From: Paludibacteraceae bacterium
Lineage (GTDB): Bacteria > Bacteroidota > Bacteroidia > Bacteroidales > Paludibacteraceae
Direction: 5' to 3'
Assembly (NCBI GenBank): GCA_017503075.1
Contig: JAFVTU010000014.1
Coordinates: forward strand, 1-61,861
Length of the DNA stretch: 61,861 bases
Shown: piece after piece, positions 49,567 through 56,179 of the stretch
How the letters are laid out: each line of letters opens with the position of its first letter
Position numbering within the stretch: position 1 is the stretch's first letter
Notes under the pieces: generated by a model
What the model saw: the letters and a program-made list of their open reading frames with translations, nothing else
Told to the model about the DNA's origin: nothing
Database searches by the model: none
Position numbers and translations under genes: made by a program

Positions 49567-51144
49567 TTACTTTTCTGACTCCTTGTTATCATTACCTGCT
49601 GTTGGGATATCTAATGCTTGCCCGTCTGCTGTGTAGAACTGGGTCTGCAGCATTCCCAAACTTTGGTTTTCTATGGTATGGATTCCATATTCTAGTCGCC
49701 ATTGCCATTTTTGGCTCCAAATGCCTTTGGAAATATAGGCATAGATAAATGGATGCACATGCAGGCGTAATCCTCTGCCATACTGCCGTGTCATTGCTTC
49801 GATCTGCTCCTGAATTTGATCTGTAAAGAGGATCGAAGGTTGCACTTTTCCTTTTCCCATACATGTCGGACAAGTCTCCATCACTTGCATTTCCACCGCT
49901 GGGCGCACGCGTTGGCGTGTGATCTGCATTAGTCCGAACTTACTGAGTGGCAATATGTTATGTTTTGCCCTGTCGTGCTCCATCAGTTCGCGCATATGAT
50001 CATATAGCGCTTGTTGATTGGTTTTGTCATCCATATCAATGAAATCCACGACAATGATTCCACCAATATCCCTTAATCGCAGTTGATGCACAATTTCGTC
50101 TGCAGCAAGCATATTGAAATGAAATGCATTCTGTTCTTGGTCTTCATAGAGTTTCTTACTACCGCTATTCACATCGATTGAGAATAGTGCCTCTGTTCGA
50201 TCCATGATGAGGTATCCGCCTTTTTTGAATCCTACGGTACGACCTAGTCCCGTTTTCATTTGACGCGTAATGTCAAACTTGTCAAATATAGGTTGCTCGC
50301 CTGTATAGTGCTTGACTACTTTCGCCGATTCTGGTGCTATGAGATCCAGGTACTGTTTGATTTCCTCATACACTTCTTGATCATTAACATAGATACTCTG
50401 AAAGTGTGGCGAGAAGATATCTCGTATAATCCCTATTGTGCGTCCCAGTTCTTCGCTAATCAGGCTAACTGGCTCTTTGCGCTGCAACGTACGCACAGTG
50501 TCTTCCCATCGTTTGACTAGCACACGCAGTTCGTTGTCCAGTTCCGCCACTCGTTTATCCTCGGCCACGGTGCGTACAATCACTCCAAAGCCGTGTGGCT
50601 TGATGGATTGCACCAATTGTTTGAGGCGTCCTTTCTCAGCTTGCCGACTGATTTTGCTGCTGACCATCACCTTGTCAATAAAAGGTATCAACACAAAATT
50701 ACGTCCAGTAATGGATATCTCAGCAGTCAATCTTGGCCCTTTGGAGTTGATTGGTTCCTTACTCACCTGTACCAAAATGGTATCTCCTACTTTCAAGAAA
50801 TCAGCGATTTGTCCTTCTTTACCACAAGCAGGCTGACGCTCGATTTTGTGTAACTCAGGTATGCGTCTTCGGTCCGAAACGAGTTTGGTGACATACTTCT
50901 GCTGTGTTAGAAACTCTGTTCCTAAATCAAGGTAGTGCAGAAAAGCATCTTTCTCATGTCCTACATCCACAAAAGCTGCATTAAGAGCTGGCATGATTTT
51001 CTTGACCCGTCCATAATAGATATTTCCCACCGCAAAGGTGTCCTCACCGCGTTTTTCGCGATTGACCTCCATAAGGCGATCGTCCTCAGTCAGCGCAATA
51101 GCAATCTCTTGTGGTGTAACATCCACAATTAATTCGCTTTTCAT
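49567..51144 (-). CDS. rng: Ribonuclease E/G family protein (RNase G)
   Basis: Endoribonuclease for rRNA and mRNA processing, 525 residues. S1 RNA-binding domain with YYGRVKKIMPALNAAFVDVG (about 48-67) and KDAFLHYLD. The 5'-sensor and DNase I-like catalytic region holds the two metal-binding Asp residues in VVDFIDMDDKTNQ (about 355-367). The zinc-link C-P-T-C is at about 425-428. No long RNase E-type scaffold tail. It starts at MKSELIVDVTPQE, the usual N-terminus. The upstream terminator at 51186-51239 separates it from the HU gene, but no obvious promoter is visible in the short gap. Confidence 0.96.
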   Translation of the reverse strand: MKSELIVDVTPQEIAIALTEDDRLMEVNREKRGEDTFAVGNIYYGRVKKIMPALNAAFVDVGHEKDAFLHYLDLGTEFLTQQKYVTKLVSDRRRIPELHKIERQPACGKEGQIADFLKVGDTILVQVSKEPINSKGPRLTAEISITGRNFVLIPFIDKVMVSSKISRQAEKGRLKQLVQSIKPHGFGVIVRTVAEDKRVAELDNELRVLVKRWEDTVRTLQRKEPVSLISEELGRTIGIIRDIFSPHFQSIYVNDQEVYEEIKQYLDLIAPESAKVVKHYTGEQPIFDKFDITRQMKTGLGRTVGFKKGGYLIMDRTEALFSIDVNSGSKKLYEDQEQNAFHFNMLAADEIVHQLRLRDIGGIIVVDFIDMDDKTNQQALYDHMRELMEHDRAKHNILPLSKFGLMQITRQRVRPAVEMQVMETCPTCMGKGKVQPSILFTDQIQEQIEAMTRQYGRGLRLHVHPFIYAYISKGIWSQKWQWRLEYGIHTIENQSLGMLQTQFYTADGQALDIPTAGNDNKESEK

Positions 51145-51185
51145 ATGTCAAATAATTATCTTAGGGGCTCGCTTGCCCCAAATTA

Positions 51186-51239
51186 AAAAAAATGCCTTGT
51201 GGCAACCTATTTGCGCCCAAATAGGTTATGACCACAAAG
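51186..51239 (-). terminator. Long-stem terminator after the HU and small basic protein genes
   Basis: Outer stem (51196-51202 with 51232-51239, one bulged A) and inner 10-bp perfect stem AACCTATTTG (51204-51213) with CAAATAGGTT (51218-51227). Minus-strand T-run is the complement of 51185-51192. Confidence 0.9.
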
Positions 51240-51259
51240 CCGTAGTAATGCGTCAAAGC

Positions 51260-51349
51260 TTACTTATGCTTATGACGATTCTTGCGCAAACGTTTTTTAC
51301 GTTTGTGAGTAGACATTTTATGTCTTTTGTGCTTTTTACCGTTTGGCAT
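51260..51349 (-). CDS. Very small basic protein (29 residues), probable ribosomal protein
   Basis: MPNGKKHKRHKMSTHKRKK followed by RLRKNRHKHK: more than half Lys, Arg or His, without acidic residues. Short proteins with the same opening (MPNGKK-K-R-H-K) are conserved across Bacteroidota. I believe this corresponds to the small ribosomal protein named bL38 from the Flavobacterium johnsoniae ribosome structure, but I cannot verify the match here. It starts 20 bp after the HU gene and ends before a strong terminator, so the two are co-transcribed and probably highly expressed. Confidence 0.75.
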   Translation of the reverse strand: MPNGKKHKRHKMSTHKRKKRLRKNRHKHK

Positions 51350-51369
51350 AATTGTAATGTATTAATAAA

Positions 51370-51642
51370 TTATTTTAATAATTCTGCAAAGCTATCAGCC
51401 GCTTTGAAAGCTGGAATCTTGTGCTCAGGAACGAGGATTGACTCATTCTTGGTAATGTTGCGTGCTACCTTAGCTGCACGAGTTTTGGTAGCAAAGCTAC
51501 CGAAACCACGGAGATACACTGCTTCGCCGTTAGCTACTGTCTTCTTGATGTTGCACATTGCCGACTCTACTACATTCAAGATTGTAGTCTTGTCATAACC
51601 AGTTTGGATAGCAATTGCATTAACGAGTTCTGCTTTTGTCAT
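51370..51642 (-). CDS. HU family DNA-binding protein
   Basis: Nucleoid protein that bends DNA, 90 residues, full length. N-terminal helices MTKAELVNAIAIQTGYDKTT, then the beta-arm domain with GFGSFATKTRAAKVARNITKNE, in which the typical R-x-G-R-N-P arm motif is modified to AARNITKNE-like. C-terminus IPAFKAADSFAELLK. Own promoter with a 75-nt leader; co-transcribed with the small basic protein. Confidence 0.94.
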   Translation of the reverse strand: MTKAELVNAIAIQTGYDKTTILNVVESAMCNIKKTVANGEAVYLRGFGSFATKTRAAKVARNITKNESILVPEHKIPAFKAADSFAELLK

Positions 51643-51721
51643 AATGATTTTATATTTAATAAGTTATACTTTTTATCTTCAAAAGTGAGGCTCATCGCCT
51701 ACAAAAAACCGAAATCGGGTG

Positions 51722-51752
51722 CAAAGATACTATAAATAAATGAATTATGCAA
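51722..51752 (-). promoter_or_regulatory. Promoter of the HU gene
   Basis: Minus strand -33 TTGC (51752-51749), 19-bp spacer, -7 TATCTTTG (51729-51722). Confidence 0.78.
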
Positions 51753-51799
51753 GAAATTGGGCAAAAAATATTGTATTTTTTTTACGAATAGCAGAAACT

Positions 51800-51831
51800 T
51801 TTGCATATTTACTAAAAAAGTAGTAACTTTG
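51800..51831 (+). promoter_or_regulatory. Promoter of mutY, close to a leaderless start
   Basis: -33 TTTG (51800-51803), 20-bp spacer, -7 TAACTTTG (51824-51831). The ATG at 51843 lies only 11 bp after the -7 box, so the message would have a leader of about 5 nt (or 11 nt for the ATG at 51849). Confidence 0.75.
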
Positions 51832-51842
51832 TAGTCCGTATT

Positions 51843-52925
51843 ATGAATATGAAATTGCTACATAATGAGCTGATCGATTGGTACGAACTCAACAAACGTA
51901 TCTTGCCTTGGCGTGAGACGGACGATCCGTATAAGATTTGGATCTCGGAGATTATTCTTCAACAAACGCGCGTGGCTCAGGGTATGGAATATTACATGCG
52001 CTTTGTGGAGCGATTCCCTAATATTCAGTCGCTTGCAGATGCCGAGGAGGACGAGGTATTGCTCTATTGGCAAGGATTGGGGTATTACTCACGGGCGAGG
52101 AATTTGCATAAGGCGGCTAAGATTGCTGCAAGTTCAGGATTGTTCAACATGGTTCAAAATAGTTCAACTTTGTACGAACAACTGCGTTCACTACCTGGAA
52201 TTGGCGATTATACGGCGGGAGCGATTGCTTCTTTTGCTTTTGACTTGCCCTACCCTGCCTTAGATGGTAATGTCTATCGTGTTCTCTCGCGACTATACGA
52301 CTGCGAGATTGCTTTCGACACTACACAAGGCAAGAAGCATTTTAGGAAGTTGGCAGAGGAGTTGCTAGACAGAGAGCGCCCACGTTTGTTCAACTCTGCT
52401 ATTATGGAGCTTGGAGCGTTGCATTGTGTCCCTACTGCGCCTGATTGCCATACTTGCCCGCTCAATACGTGGTGTAAGGCGCTGGCTAACAATACGGTAG
52501 AACTATTGCCCGTGCGCAAGCCTCGTCCGAAACTACGCGAGCGGTACTTAGAGTACACCATATATATTACGCCCGAACGGACAACGCTAATTCACCAGCG
52601 CAAAGGGAATGATATTTGGAAGCACCTATATGAATTTCCAGTTCAGGAAATTCATAGTTTAGAGGACGCCCATTCGGGCTACAGTTTAAGTGCACCCCAT
52701 AACGCTGCGAGCGTTATCGGAGCCCCCGCAGAAGTTAAAGGCGAGAAGATATTGGAGCTGACGCACGTGCTTTCGCACCAGAAGTTGCATGCGAGGTTCA
52801 TAATAAAAAACGTGCCAGAACTTCCGAAGATTCCTGACACGGTGGTGGTACATTTGTCCGATTTGGATAATTATGCGTTTTCGAGACTGACGCTGAGGGC
52901 AATAGAGTTCCTAGCGCAAAGGTAG
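51843..52925 (+). CDS. mutY: A/G-specific adenine glycosylase
   Basis: Removes adenine paired with 8-oxoguanine. 360 residues: helix-hairpin-helix LPGIGDYTAGAIASFAF (about 119-135) with catalytic Asp in YPALDGNVYRV, WQGLGYYSRARNLHKAA, and the [4Fe-4S] motif C-x6-C-x2-C-x5-C (CVPTAPDCHTCPLNTWC, about 197-213). The C-terminal NUDIX-like 8-oxoG recognition domain follows (from about 235), with VLSHQKLHARF. Two repeat-derived insertions: LFNMVQNSSTLY (about 100-111), from GTTCAA decamers, and about 30 residues around EDAHSGYSLSAPHNAASVIG (about 273-300), from palindromic repeats in the recognition domain. Confidence 0.95.
   Translation: MNMKLLHNELIDWYELNKRILPWRETDDPYKIWISEIILQQTRVAQGMEYYMRFVERFPNIQSLADAEEDEVLLYWQGLGYYSRARNLHKAAKIAASSGLFNMVQNSSTLYEQLRSLPGIGDYTAGAIASFAFDLPYPALDGNVYRVLSRLYDCEIAFDTTQGKKHFRKLAEELLDRERPRLFNSAIMELGALHCVPTAPDCHTCPLNTWCKALANNTVELLPVRKPRPKLRERYLEYTIYITPERTTLIHQRKGNDIWKHLYEFPVQEIHSLEDAHSGYSLSAPHNAASVIGAPAEVKGEKILELTHVLSHQKLHARFIIKNVPELPKIPDTVVVHLSDLDNYAFSRLTLRAIEFLAQR
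52142..52171 (+). repeat. GTTCAA decamers inside mutY
   Basis: GTTCAACATG, GTTCAAAATA, GTTCAACTTT: exactly three decamers (30 bp, 10 codons). The same repeat is non-coding at 55131-55243. Confidence 0.82.
52631..52717 (+). repeat. Palindrome cluster inside mutY
   Basis: Three perfect palindromes in 87 bp: TGAATTTCC (52631-52639) with GGAAATTCA (52646-52654); GCCC-ATTC-GGGC (52668-52679) inside AGAGGACG...CTACAGTTTA, the same frame as the pyr spacers; and ATAACGCT-GCG-AGCGTTAT (52699-52717). Confidence 0.85.
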
Positions 52926-52947
52926 CGCAAGGATAGCGCAAAAGTGG

Positions 52948-53775
52948 TTATTTCTGGAACTTACCGACTAGTTTAATTGCCCAGAACACGAGCCAGTCGG
53001 GAGTGTGCTTGAGCAATGGCGTTGCCAGCCAATTGAGGAAACCTGGAGTGTCGGCTTTCTTGCCGCGGAACAGTTTCTTCAGAGCGCGCTTAACCAATTT
53101 CTCAGGTGGAATAGATACCGTCAAGTTGACTGCCAAACGACGCAAGTGAGGTGCCAAGCCAAACAAAGCTGTATCTACAGCCCCTGGAGCCATCACGGTG
53201 ATATTCACGCCCTTAGGTTTGAACTCGTACCAAAGAGACTTGGAGAAATTATAGATAAACGCCTTGGTAGCATTGTAGGTTTGGATGCCTGGCATAGCCA
53301 TCCACGCAGACATAGAGGACATATTGAGGATATAGCCCTTTTGGCGTGGTTTGCGGCAAATCTTTTGCGCTTGTTCTTCTACGGTGAGTTGGCGGTTGAT
53401 CATATCCTCGCCAAAGAGACGAGTGAGTTTAGCCACCGTAATCATATGCAGGTTGAGCATCAGGTCAATGCGCTTCATACTGGTCTCGCAGTAGGGATTG
53501 AAGAAGAACACACCTGCGTTATTGATAAGGATATCCACTACGAGGTTGTTGTCCTTGCAGTATTGATGCAATTGCTCCGCTGCGTCTTGTTTGCTGAGAT
53601 CGGCGTATAGCGGAATAGTCTTTACAGCATATTGAGCAGCCAAGTCGGTGGCTACCTGATTGAGTTCTTCCTGCTGGTTACTAACCAACAGAATATCCGT
53701 ATGATAATCGCGCGCAAGTTGGGTGGCATATTGAAGTCCAATACCCGATGATGCGCCAGTAACGAGTGCAAGCAT
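52948..53775 (-). CDS. Short-chain dehydrogenase/reductase, candidate hydroxysteroid dehydrogenase
   Basis: NAD(P)-dependent oxidoreductase, 275 residues. Cofactor motif TGASSGIG (6-13), NNAG (85-88), catalytic Ser 153/154, Tyr 167 and Lys 171 (SS ... YNATK). The residue after the first strand cannot settle NADH versus NADPH. A C-terminal extension of about 40 residues has hydrophobic parts (LATPLLKHTPDWLVFWAIK), like membrane-associated members of the family. Third gene behind a 5-alpha-reductase homologue and an OYE-type reductase, which makes a 3-hydroxysteroid or bile-acid substrate plausible (inference from context; the family itself is broad). Confidence 0.88.
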   Translation of the reverse strand: MLALVTGASSGIGLQYATQLARDYHTDILLVSNQQEELNQVATDLAAQYAVKTIPLYADLSKQDAAEQLHQYCKDNNLVVDILINNAGVFFFNPYCETSMKRIDLMLNLHMITVAKLTRLFGEDMINRQLTVEEQAQKICRKPRQKGYILNMSSMSAWMAMPGIQTYNATKAFIYNFSKSLWYEFKPKGVNITVMAPGAVDTALFGLAPHLRRLAVNLTVSIPPEKLVKRALKKLFRGKKADTPGFLNWLATPLLKHTPDWLVFWAIKLVGKFQK

Positions 53776-53784
53776 GTTTCTTTA

Positions 53785-53889
53785 AGTTGAAAGTTTATAG
53801 TTGAAAGTTTAAAGGCAGGACGGCTATGCCGCAGTACTTCGCCTATAACCTATAGCGTAGCGTCCTATAGCAAAGAGGCGTCCTATAAC
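53785..53889 (-). repeat. Heptamers and GGACGC-type palindromes between the OYE and SDR genes
   Basis: AGTTGAA, AGTTTAT, AGTTGAA, AGTTTAA, AGGCAGG (53785-53819), then CGGC-TAT-GCCG (53821-53831). Degenerate units follow that on the minus strand read TATAGGACGC-n-GCTATAGG, ending at the OYE stop. Confidence 0.8.
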
Positions 53890-55131
53890 CTACTTTTCTG
53901 GATACCACATTTGTTCGTACTTGAGGGCTTCTTTCTTGAGGTATTTAGGGATATCCTTATCGCACTCGTGGCACTTCATATCAAGTGTGTACATACGCGC
54001 TACGCAATAGTTAGAGCGTTTACATTCAGAGTGATATTGCTCCTCGCGCATCTTATTCACGAAGTCAGTATCGCGCACCAAAGCGTGTCCAATCTGCACG
54101 AAATCAAAGCCCTCAGCCAGAGCTGTCTCTGCGTTCTCACGTCCCATGATACCACCGACATAAATAAGTGGCATCTTGAGTGCTTTGCGGAATTGCTTAG
54201 CCGTATCGAGGAAGAAGAGCTCTTTGAAAGGCACAGTAGGAATCATCAAATGACCCACGAAGCGAAGCGCAAGACGCAACCACCAGAATGACCATGGGTT
54301 CATATAGTGCGCCAATGTCTTGATTGGCATAGCTCCACCCATGACGGTGAAAGGTGCTTTGCTCACAAAGCCTGCGGTGAGTACGAGTGCGTGTACACCA
54401 TGCTTCTCAATCTCTTGTGCGATGCGGATGCACTCCTCTACTTTCAAACCCGACTTGAAGCCATCGTACATATTGGTCTTGACTACGACCGCCATATCAT
54501 CGCCTGCATGCTCCATCACCTCCGCCATCACTTCGTTCATGAAGCGCATACGATTCTCCAACGAACCACCATACTCATCGCGACGATGGTTGGTATATGG
54601 AGAAAGGAATTGCGAAATCAAATAACCATGACCTGCATGAATCTCTACGCAGTCGAAACCGCACTCACGGCAGAAGTCCACCGCATGACCAAACGCCTTG
54701 ACAATCTCCTTGATTTCTTCTTTCTTCAGTGCGCGATGCAAAGTTGGCGAATAGAGATTGAAACCTGTACTAGCACCAACTGGCATACATTTGCACGTAT
54801 AGAAGTGGGTCATATTACCGCAGTGCCCAAGCTGAATACTTGCTTTCGCACCCTCTGCGTGGATGCCATCAGTGAGGCGTTTGAGGTCTTCCTTGATTTC
54901 GTCGTGGATATAGAGTTGACCGTCGAAAGAGACACCCGAACGAGTGACAGAGCAGTATGCCACCGTGGTCATCGCTGCACCACCGCGTGCTACGGCAGTA
55001 TGATAGTTGTAAAGATCTTGACTAGGTTTGTTGCCGTATGCCATGTTCTCGAACGCAGCACTACGGATGGCGCGGTTGCGCAAAGTAATAGGACCGAGTT
55101 TATGCTCGGTAAAAAGGAGGTTATTATTCAT
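53890..55131 (-). CDS. Old Yellow Enzyme-type NADH:flavin oxidoreductase, candidate steroid reductase
   Basis: FMN-dependent ene-reductase, 413 residues, TIM barrel only. Seen: LGPITLRNRAIRSA (N-terminal FMN strand), QLGHCGNMT, the signature EIHAGHGYLISQFLSPYTN plus RRDEYGGSLENRMRF (about 170-205), and YVGGIMGRENAETAL with VQIGHALVRD for FMN phosphate. The C-terminal FAD/NAD domain of BaiCD/BaiH- or dienoyl-CoA-reductase-type enzymes is absent. A Cys-rich tail (C-x5-C and C-x2-C, about 374-398) could hold a metal or Fe-S cluster. It lies between a 5-alpha-reductase homologue and an SDR, so a 5-beta-reductase or enone reductase role on steroids or bile acids is plausible but unproven. The start codon directly abuts a decamer array. 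Confidence 0.9.
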   Translation of the reverse strand: MNNNLLFTEHKLGPITLRNRAIRSAAFENMAYGNKPSQDLYNYHTAVARGGAAMTTVAYCSVTRSGVSFDGQLYIHDEIKEDLKRLTDGIHAEGAKASIQLGHCGNMTHFYTCKCMPVGASTGFNLYSPTLHRALKKEEIKEIVKAFGHAVDFCRECGFDCVEIHAGHGYLISQFLSPYTNHRRDEYGGSLENRMRFMNEVMAEVMEHAGDDMAVVVKTNMYDGFKSGLKVEECIRIAQEIEKHGVHALVLTAGFVSKAPFTVMGGAMPIKTLAHYMNPWSFWWLRLALRFVGHLMIPTVPFKELFFLDTAKQFRKALKMPLIYVGGIMGRENAETALAEGFDFVQIGHALVRDTDFVNKMREEQYHSECKRSNYCVARMYTLDMKCHECDKDIPKYLKKEALKYEQMWYPEK

Positions 55132-55243
55132 TGTTCAAAATTGTTCAATGTGGTTCAAAATTGTTCAATGTGGTTCAAAATTGTTCAATGTGGTTCAAAA
55201 TTGTTCAATGTGGTTCAAAATTGTTCAATATGGTTCAATGTTG
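55131..55243 (-). repeat. 20-bp (2 x 10) tandem repeat forming the leader of the OYE gene
   Basis: About five and a half copies of TTGTTCAATGTGGTTCAAAA (each two GTTCAA decamers; 55131-55243), nearly identical to one another. The array begins at the last base of the start codon, so the complete translation start region is repeat sequence. Then AGCCC-ATA-GGGCT at 55271-55283. Confidence 0.93.
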
Positions 55244-55292
55244 AACGCGAAGCGCTGAACCATACTGAACAGCCCATAGGGCTATTGAACTA

Positions 55293-56081
55293 TTAGTATA
55301 TAAACGGAATAATACGTTTCAGTTTCTTTTCGTCGAACTCGTCTGCGAATTCTGCTTTATAGCGGTGGTAGATAGAGTTCGCACGAGGAACGAGGTTGCA
55401 GCATGAGAACCAGAAGAAGCTCAAACCAGCCCATGACCATGTGAGAATAGCAAAGCCAAGCCACTCGGTGATTTCCCCAAGATAATTGGCACTAGTCACA
55501 TACTTGTACATACCTTTCTTAGGTAAATAGTGATTAGTGTCACCAGGTTTGCGGAGGTGACGGATTACATGGTCAGAATGCATATTGATAATCCATCCGA
55601 TAAGGAAAATAACCGCACCTATGATAAAACGAGGATCAAGTAGCCAGCTTGCAGCATATGGCGCATAGAAAGGTGCTAAGTGGAAGAGCCAATAGCCTTG
55701 AATAAAACCATTTATCAAATTCCATATCACTGATAATCCCATGATTACCAATGGCATTTTACTATTCCCCTTGAGCAAAAATGGGAATACAAATGAGCGC
55801 TGGAAATAGTGGAATTGGAATATCAAGAAAAATATCAAATAAGGCAAATCAAACTTCACCGGCGATGTAGCCCATAGGTATAGCATTACCACAAATACAG
55901 GCATCTCCATTAGGCACCAGCCCACTTTGTTATTAATAGCAGGTCCCCATTTCTCGGTACGCATCTTGCCATAGCCAGCATCCACAAAATATAGGGCAAC
56001 AAATACCACCAACCCCACTAGGGCTAGCACAAAGAGAAAATTATGAAATGAGTCTAGAGTAGATATTCCAATCATAAGCAA
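55293..56081 (-). CDS. 3-oxo-5-alpha-steroid 4-dehydrogenase (steroid 5-alpha-reductase) family protein
   Basis: Integral-membrane NADPH-dependent enoyl reductase, 262 residues, with about six or seven hydrophobic segments. The C-terminal half has the family signature: HSDHVIRHLRKPGDTNHYLPK, MYKYVTSANYLGEITEWLGF-type (residues about 190-212), PRANSIYHRYKAEF and a basic end. Eukaryotic members reduce the 4,5 double bond of 3-oxo steroids. In gut Bacteroidales, homologues have been linked to allo-bile acid formation. First gene of a three-gene unit with an OYE and an SDR, with its own promoter. A fatty or sterol-like substrate other than bile acid is possible. Confidence 0.9.
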   Translation of the reverse strand: MLMIGISTLDSFHNFLFVLALVGLVVFVALYFVDAGYGKMRTEKWGPAINNKVGWCLMEMPVFVVMLYLWATSPVKFDLPYLIFFLIFQFHYFQRSFVFPFLLKGNSKMPLVIMGLSVIWNLINGFIQGYWLFHLAPFYAPYAASWLLDPRFIIGAVIFLIGWIINMHSDHVIRHLRKPGDTNHYLPKKGMYKYVTSANYLGEITEWLGFAILTWSWAGLSFFWFSCCNLVPRANSIYHRYKAEFADEFDEKKLKRIIPFIY

Positions 56082-56106
56082 TACATTTTGGGTTGCTAGG
56101 CTATGA

Positions 56107-56122
56107 GGCGATAAGGCGATAG
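56107..56122 (-). repeat. GGCGATRA octamers in the 5-alpha-reductase leader
   Basis: Two units GGCGATAA and GGCGATAG downstream of the promoter. The same octamer is translated in sdaA (7557-7588). Confidence 0.7.
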
Positions 56123-56141
56123 ACTAGAACCAATTAGGCGA

Positions 56142-56173
56142 CAAAGTTACAAAGTTTTTTTTAATTATACAAA
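56142..56173 (-). promoter_or_regulatory. Promoter of the 5-alpha-reductase/OYE/SDR operon
   Basis: Minus strand -33 TTTG (56173-56170), 20-bp spacer, -7 TAACTTTG (56149-56142), just after the EamA gene stop. Leader of about 55 nt. No other clear promoter lies between the three genes. Confidence 0.78.
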
Positions 56174-56179
56174 TAATTC

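Noticed and set aside
48600-49592. Longer acyltransferase starting at 49592
   Set aside because: The extension would be translated from DNA that contains the promoter and the rng terminator; the 49460 start follows the promoter at a normal distance.
55131-55243. Regular direct repeats resembling a CRISPR array
   Set aside because: The units are contiguous 20-mers without unique spacers, and no cas genes are present. Tandem repeat, not CRISPR.
54307-55296. Long open frame (329 codons) on the plus strand opposite the OYE gene
   Set aside because: It lies antisense to a clearly conserved enzyme; the predicted peptide resembles no family and runs through the tandem repeat as VQNCSMWFKI units. 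Shadow frame.
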